DNA of 10,177 bases, from NCBI GenBank assembly GCA_027066695.1, contig JAMONE010000136.1:1-10177 (forward strand). Direction: 5' to 3'. Source of the stretch: Micavibrio sp. GTDB lineage: Bacteria; Pseudomonadota; Alphaproteobacteria; Micavibrionales; Micavibrionaceae. A program made the position numbers and the translations under genes. The notes under the pieces were generated by a model, which was given only the letters and a program-made list of their open reading frames with translations, searched no databases and was not told where the DNA came from. The number at the start of each line of letters is the position of its first letter. The first letter of the stretch is position 1. Below are positions 6,138 to 10,177 of this stretch, one piece after another.

Positions 6138-7511
6138 CTACGCTACATTTTGTTTATCATTAGAAAAAACATCTAATGACTTTAACTTTCTGTGCAAAGC
6201 TGATCGCTCCATTCCAACAAACATGGCTGTTTTTGAAATATTACCATCAAATTTATTAACTTGGGAAAGCAAGTAATAGCGCTCAAAATGTTCTCTAGCT
6301 TCGCGTAAGCCCAATTGCATTATATTATCAATAAGCGCGGTTGATGTGTTTGTATCTATAGATTGGCTAGTCGCCCCGCCTAATTCAGGGGGCAGGTTTT
6401 CGATTTCTATTTGAGTGCTCGTATCGTCATTCATGATAGATATCCATTCAAGCACATTATATAATTGCTTAACATTTCCTGGCCATTGGTAAGATTGTAG
6501 CTTTGCCATGGCAAGGTCGCTAAATTTATATTTAGGAAGATAGCCTTCTATCAAGTCAGGGATATCTTGCTTTCTTTGCTTTAGCTGCGGCATATGGATA
6601 GGTACAACATTCAGTCGATAATATAAATCCTCTCTGAATGAGCCATCAGAGAGCTTTTGATCAACATCCGCGCTGGTTGTTGCAATTACCCTAATATCTG
6701 CGGGAGTCTTGTGATTAGATCCAATTTTATAATAAGCGCAATCTTGCAACAATATTAAAATCTTGCCCTGTGTTTCAATAGGCAAGTTCATAACCTCATC
6801 AAGCAGCAACGTGCCGCCTTCTACCAGCTCTAATAAACCAGCTTTTGCATTATTGCCCAAAGAGCTGTTTACTGTGCCGAACAGCTCTATCTCTAGCTTT
6901 TCAAAATCCATAGCAGCGCAGTTAAGTGCCATAAATGGAAGGTCATTACGGTTTGATTTTTCATGAACATATACGGCGGCAATATTTTTTCCCGTACCTG
7001 CTTCACCAGTAAGTAGAATACGGCTATTTGTTTTAGAAACCTTATCTAATGTTTGACGAATATTTTCAGGAAGCTGTTTTGAAAGGCTTTGCGTGCGTTT
7101 AAAAGTTTGCCTCTTAAGCTCGGCATTCTGCTTTTTAAGCTCGATATTTTCTAATGCCCTTTGGATCATCAATAAGAGACGGTCGCTTTTGAATGGCTTT
7201 TCAATGAAATCATATGCACCTAATTTAATAGCCGACACGGCTGTTTCAATTGTTCCATGCCCGCTAATCATTATAAATGGCAAGTCAGGATGTGTGTTTT
7301 TAACAGCTTTAAGTATGTCTATGCCATCATCATTACTGCCCTGAAGCCAAATATCTTGGATAATAAGATCAGGGTTTTCACTGCTTATAAGTTCATAGGC
7401 TTGCTCACTATTATATGCGCAAAGTGCTTGATATCCTTCATCTTCAAGCAAAGCTTGTATTAGTAAGCAGATATCTTCTTCATCATCGATAATTAATATT
7501 TTTTCATTCAT
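6138..7511 (-). CDS. ntrX: Response regulator NtrX (receiver - AAA+ - Fis-type DNA-binding)
   Basis: NtrX is the DNA-binding partner of NtrY, linked in alphaproteobacteria to nitrogen metabolism, respiration and envelope functions. The 457 residues comprise a receiver (1-120) with acidic pocket D9/D10, phosphoacceptor D53, S83 and K105. An AAA+ domain (about 140-375) has Walker A GEAGTGKN (169-176), Walker B LLLDEV (235-240) and arginine residues R293 and R299 in FREDLYYRL. A Fis-type helix-turn-helix (about 400-446) ends in MERSALHRKLKSL, which is characteristic of NtrX rather than NtrC. After ELFG the GAFTGA loop that contacts sigma54 is absent; the region reads GTVNSSLGNNAKAG. Loss of GAFTGA is known in NtrX proteins and suggests it does not activate sigma54 promoters. 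The ATG at 7511 is one base after the ntrY stop and has GAGG six bases upstream. Confidence 0.95.
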   Translation of the reverse strand: MNEKILIIDDEEDICLLIQALLEDEGYQALCAYNSEQAYELISSENPDLIIQDIWLQGSNDDGIDILKAVKNTHPDLPFIMISGHGTIETAVSAIKLGAYDFIEKPFKSDRLLLMIQRALENIELKKQNAELKRQTFKRTQSLSKQLPENIRQTLDKVSKTNSRILLTGEAGTGKNIAAVYVHEKSNRNDLPFMALNCAAMDFEKLEIELFGTVNSSLGNNAKAGLLELVEGGTLLLDEVMNLPIETQGKILILLQDCAYYKIGSNHKTPADIRVIATTSADVDQKLSDGSFREDLYYRLNVVPIHMPQLKQRKQDIPDLIEGYLPKYKFSDLAMAKLQSYQWPGNVKQLYNVLEWISIMNDDTSTQIEIENLPPELGGATSQSIDTNTSTALIDNIMQLGLREAREHFERYYLLSQVNKFDGNISKTAMFVGMERSALHRKLKSLDVFSNDKQNVA

Positions 7512-7512
7512 A

Positions 7513-9783
7513 TTAAGCCTCGTCCTTTTGAAATTCTGTAATAATCGGGAACATTAAAATAACGCAAACCCCGCCCATATCTTTCCAATTATCTTGATTG
7601 GACAGCCACTCACTTGCGCCCAGCAATAATGTAGCGTCATGATCTTCCATAATCTTTTTTACAATAGCAAGGCCAAGCCCTGTTCCCTTTGGTTTGTGGG
7701 TGATATATGGCTCTGTCAATTTTGAGATATCCTCATCCTTTGGAAAGCCTGATCCATTATCCGTTAGCGCGATAAAAGTTTGATCATTGTAATTACCTAT
7801 GAGTATATCAATTTCATCACTATTCGAATCAATTGAGTTTTGTAGCAAATTTGTCATTATTTGTTGTATTTGCCTCGCATCAATATTTGCAAATATATCT
7901 TCTTTATTCTTAATAAGGTTAAACTTTATATTCGTATGAGCTTGCTTTGAAAGGATTAGTGATTCCTCTATCTGTTTTGAAAGATTTTCCAGTTTCATAA
8001 CCGAATCAGGCATACGCGCAAATGATGAAAATTCATCAACCATGCGCCCAATGTCGCCCACATGCTTAATGATAGTATCGGTGCATTTTTCAAAGCTATC
8101 AGCGTCACTGGTTATTTCTTGCAAATATTTGCGCTTTAGCCGCTCCGCAGAAAGCTGTATAGGGGTTAGCGGGTTTTTAATTTCATGCGCAATTCTACGC
8201 GCCACATCCGACCAAGCAGCTTTCCTTTGCGCCGATTGCAGCTCTGTAATATCATCAAAAGTTAAGATTAAGCCTGTTTTATTTTCTTCCAACATCTCTA
8301 TTGTGATGTTAAATAAGAATATTCGTTTTCCTGCATTGCTGGATAAAACTGGAACTTCTTTTTGAAGCATTTTTCTTTGAAGTATTTTCTTTGGGCGTTT
8401 CGCCACTAATTCCAGCATATCCTTTAGCTCGGGTATAATATCTAAAATATATTTTCCCGTTATATCATCAATATCTTTTGATAAAAACTTAGAGGCTGAG
8501 TTGTTAGCCAGATTAATTACGCCCTGATTATCCACGCCGATAACACCAGAGGAAACGCCCGCAAGGACGCTTTCTATGAAATGTCGCCGACTGTCAATTT
8601 GCCTGTTAGCCTCAACAAGATCATCGCGCTGAGTTTGAATTTGACTTGTCATTCTATTGAAAGATCGAGCGAGATACGCGAACTCTTCCAGACGCTCACC
8701 ATCACTAACCCGCGAAGTTAAATCCCCCGCTCGCACGCGATCTGCCGCGCTTATAAGCTCGGTAATCGGGCTTACTAATTGCCGCGCAAGTAACAGGCCA
8801 GACCAAATAGCAGCCAATAGTAACAGCATACCCACAACAACAAAAATCATTGTCACAGTGATTTGCATGCCTGAATACTGGGATTGCAAGTTATCGTAAT
8901 CTTCAATCGCAAGCTTGGCAGCATTCAAATGTAGTAACACTTGCGGATCAACCATCCGCCCGACAAATAAATAAGCATCCGTAATGTTTTTAAGCCTGAC
9001 CAGCGCGCGCACGCGATCTTGCTTTTCGCCCATCATTAGAACGACATCACCTTGATCCGCTTGACGAAGAGCGTAATCTTTTGGCATCTCGTATTCCAGC
9101 GCAAAAGTTAGGGATGAACGCCCAAGAACGCGCCCACTCTTATTTATAACGACAGCTTCGGATAAATTTCTAAAGAATGCTTGCGTATCTATTGCTTTGG
9201 AAAAATTCTTCTCATTAAGTAAAAGCCGCTCTGCTTGCCGATCCAAATCATTCGCCATGGCCATGGTATCCGCGCGGATAACTTGCTTATGCTCTTCAAA
9301 ATAGGATTCAGCAACCGCTTGCGATTCATTTATTGCCGTTTGCACACGCTCGGAAAACCATGTCTGTACGCCATAATGAAAGAAGAAAACAGAAAATATG
9401 GTCATCGTAATTGTTGGAACGGCTACCAATACACTAAATATATAAACAAGGCGTACATGCAAATGAGAGCCAGCAATCCCCTTCTTTCGCCCACTCCACA
9501 CACTAAGAATACGTCGCGCAATCAATGACACAAGTAGCAGCAAAACAATCAAATCAATATTAAGCAGCCATATAACAATATTAGGGTCATCTCCCAATGG
9601 CGGCATCTTCGTTAATGCCGCATAGGTAAGAAAACCACTGACTATTGAAGCTATAACCAGTAAAATACCAGCTTTCGTGCGCCACGATCTGTATTTTAAT
9701 TGTGACCACCGCATGCCTGAAAACACCTTGCCAAGCATTTTGGTAAATGTATGTTGATCTGTATCTTTTATGTGTATAGACAA
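7513..9783 (-). CDS. ntrY: Sensor histidine kinase NtrY
   Basis: NtrY is an inner-membrane kinase that phosphorylates NtrX. The 756 residues fit the family. Hydrophobic spans lie near 38-58, 69-91, 108-136 and 306-333, so residues 137-305 form an extracytoplasmic sensor region. They are followed by HAMP (about 330-383), PAS (about 399-512), and the kinase core: H box ARRIAHEIKNPLTPIQL with His533, N box NLLQNSIDSN (645-654), G1 DNGSGF (675-680) and G2 GTGLGL (700-705). The four spans and the H-box sequence distinguish NtrY from soluble NtrB. The start is the TTG at 9783, backed by AGGA six bases upstream; the first in-frame ATG is at 9738 and would lose 15 residues ahead of the first membrane span. 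It is one base from ntrX. The PAS core contains no Cys, and no His after His401. ntrB and ntrC are not upstream; ispD is. Confidence 0.96.
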   Translation of the reverse strand: MSIHIKDTDQHTFTKMLGKVFSGMRWSQLKYRSWRTKAGILLVIASIVSGFLTYAALTKMPPLGDDPNIVIWLLNIDLIVLLLLVSLIARRILSVWSGRKKGIAGSHLHVRLVYIFSVLVAVPTITMTIFSVFFFHYGVQTWFSERVQTAINESQAVAESYFEEHKQVIRADTMAMANDLDRQAERLLLNEKNFSKAIDTQAFFRNLSEAVVINKSGRVLGRSSLTFALEYEMPKDYALRQADQGDVVLMMGEKQDRVRALVRLKNITDAYLFVGRMVDPQVLLHLNAAKLAIEDYDNLQSQYSGMQITVTMIFVVVGMLLLLAAIWSGLLLARQLVSPITELISAADRVRAGDLTSRVSDGERLEEFAYLARSFNRMTSQIQTQRDDLVEANRQIDSRRHFIESVLAGVSSGVIGVDNQGVINLANNSASKFLSKDIDDITGKYILDIIPELKDMLELVAKRPKKILQRKMLQKEVPVLSSNAGKRIFLFNITIEMLEENKTGLILTFDDITELQSAQRKAAWSDVARRIAHEIKNPLTPIQLSAERLKRKYLQEITSDADSFEKCTDTIIKHVGDIGRMVDEFSSFARMPDSVMKLENLSKQIEESLILSKQAHTNIKFNLIKNKEDIFANIDARQIQQIMTNLLQNSIDSNSDEIDILIGNYNDQTFIALTDNGSGFPKDEDISKLTEPYITHKPKGTGLGLAIVKKIMEDHDATLLLGASEWLSNQDNWKDMGGVCVILMFPIITEFQKDEA

Positions 9784-9881
9784 AAGTTATCCTGCTATAA
9801 GTAGTTTAGAAGCTTGTTAGCACTGTTGCATTTTTACAACTATATGCACTGAAATACAACACTTAATGGATAACTACCCTA
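9784..9881. promoter_or_regulatory. Divergent ntrY / ispD promoter region
   Basis: These 98 bases separate two divergently transcribed genes and must hold promoters for both. For ispD, TGCTATAAG (9793-9801, + strand) is an extended -10 (TGn plus TATAAG) with no clear -35, giving a leader of about 75 bases; it overlaps the ntrY ribosome binding site. For ntrY, TATAGT (9844-9839, - strand) is five of six to the -10 consensus, with a weak TTAAGT 16 bases upstream. TACAAC occurs twice, at 9835-9840 and 9855-9860, exactly 20 bases apart, with GTTGCA at 9825-9830 in near-inverted orientation. These could be operator half-sites, but nothing identifies the regulator. Confidence 0.4.
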
Positions 9882-10177
9882 ATGCTTACATATAAAGAAT
9901 TTAGCCTAATCATAGTTGCCGCAGGCTCTAGCAGCAGGATTGGCGGCGATGTGCCAAAGCAATATGTTAAGCTTAACGGAAAAACCATTTTACGCCATAC
10001 GCTTGATGTCTTTTTGAATATGGATGGCCTTAAAGATATCTGCGTTGTTATAAATCCAGCGCATGAAGACATGTTTAGACAAGCTGTAATAGATATTAAG
10101 CCTATAACCAACACCAGCATTCCTATCTCTCTTAAAGGTTCGGATTATGTAAAATACTGTTATGGGGGGAAAACAAG
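9882..10177 (+). CDS. ispD: 2-C-methyl-D-erythritol 4-phosphate cytidylyltransferase (IspD or N-terminal half of IspDF), 3' end outside window
   Basis: IspD couples CTP to methylerythritol phosphate in the non-mevalonate isoprenoid pathway in the cytosol. The first 98 codons are visible and open to the window edge. The nucleotide-binding signature VAAGSSSRIGGDVPKQY (12-28) has the AAG loop, Arg19 and Lys26 that contact CTP in E. coli IspD. LNGKTILRHTLDVFL (31-45) follows, and GGKT at the very edge begins the conserved GGxTRQ-type segment. The ATG at 9882 is the only start possible: TAA occurs in frame six codons upstream and no other start codon lies between. The ribosome site is weak (GGA about 11 bases upstream). 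Many alphaproteobacteria fuse IspD with IspF, and the ispDF fusion is typically near ntr genes, but the fusion cannot be judged here because the C-terminus is outside the window. Confidence 0.94.
   Translation, partial: MLTYKEFSLIIVAAGSSSRIGGDVPKQYVKLNGKTILRHTLDVFLNMDGLKDICVVINPAHEDMFRQAVIDIKPITNTSIPISLKGSDYVKYCYGGKT

Noticed and set aside
5923..6276. 117-residue + strand open frame spanning the trkA-ntrX junction
   Set aside because: It runs antisense to the conserved trkA N-terminus and ntrX C-terminus and shows no family signature.
9255..9266. Perfect 12-bp palindrome CCATGGCCATGG
   Set aside because: It lies inside ntrY and is explained by the coding sequence for a Met-Ala-Met-Ala stretch in the sensor region; no regulatory context.
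9863..10120. Open frame of 85 residues on the - strand opposite ispD
   Set aside because: The + strand carries clear IspD motifs; the antisense product has no recognisable domain.

Overview
The window is a compact, AT-rich piece of bacterial chromosome (roughly 40% G+C by eye) that is almost entirely coding. Its gene order, ntrY-ntrX-trkA-...-hfq-hflX next to a divergent ispD, is the conserved arrangement of Alphaproteobacteria, so an AT-rich, probably little-studied alphaproteobacterium is the best guess. No gene-free stretch exceeds about 100 bases. I see no tRNA, rRNA, CRISPR, insertion sequence or prophage signal.

Layout. At the left edge is the C-terminal part of a PepN-type M1 aminopeptidase on the + strand (2-1492), cut by the window edge. 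It converges on a seven-gene cluster on the - strand. Read in transcription order from right to left, the cluster is ntrY (9783-7513), ntrX (7511-6138), trkA (6075-4699), murI (4694-3858), a HAD phosphatase (3861-3205), hfq (3117-2866) and hflX (2857-1535). At the right edge ispD starts divergently from ntrY (9882 onward) and runs off the window.

How the genes work together. NtrY is a membrane histidine kinase and NtrX its response regulator; they sit one base apart. TrkA is the NAD-binding regulatory subunit of Trk potassium uptake. MurI makes D-glutamate for peptidoglycan and is translationally coupled through an ATGA overlap to a HAD hydrolase of unknown substrate. Hfq is the RNA chaperone and HflX a ribosome-associated GTPase; they are 8 bases apart. 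Most junctions are tight (1, 4, -4 and 8 bases). The two wider gaps, before trkA (62 bases) and before hfq (87 bases), each hold a plausible sigma70-type promoter, which suggests sub-operons ntrYX, trkA-murI-HAD and hfq-hflX.

Most worth a second look: five consecutive A-R-N triplets (the Hfq distal-face binding pattern) just upstream of the hfq ribosome-binding site; the murI-HAD pair inserted between trkA and hfq; ntrY directly next to ispD, without the ntrBC genes that usually lie between; and a TrkA whose first nucleotide-binding loop has Asn in place of the central Gly. I do not see a wholly new multi-gene system: all genes belong to known families, and the novelty is in arrangement and regulation.
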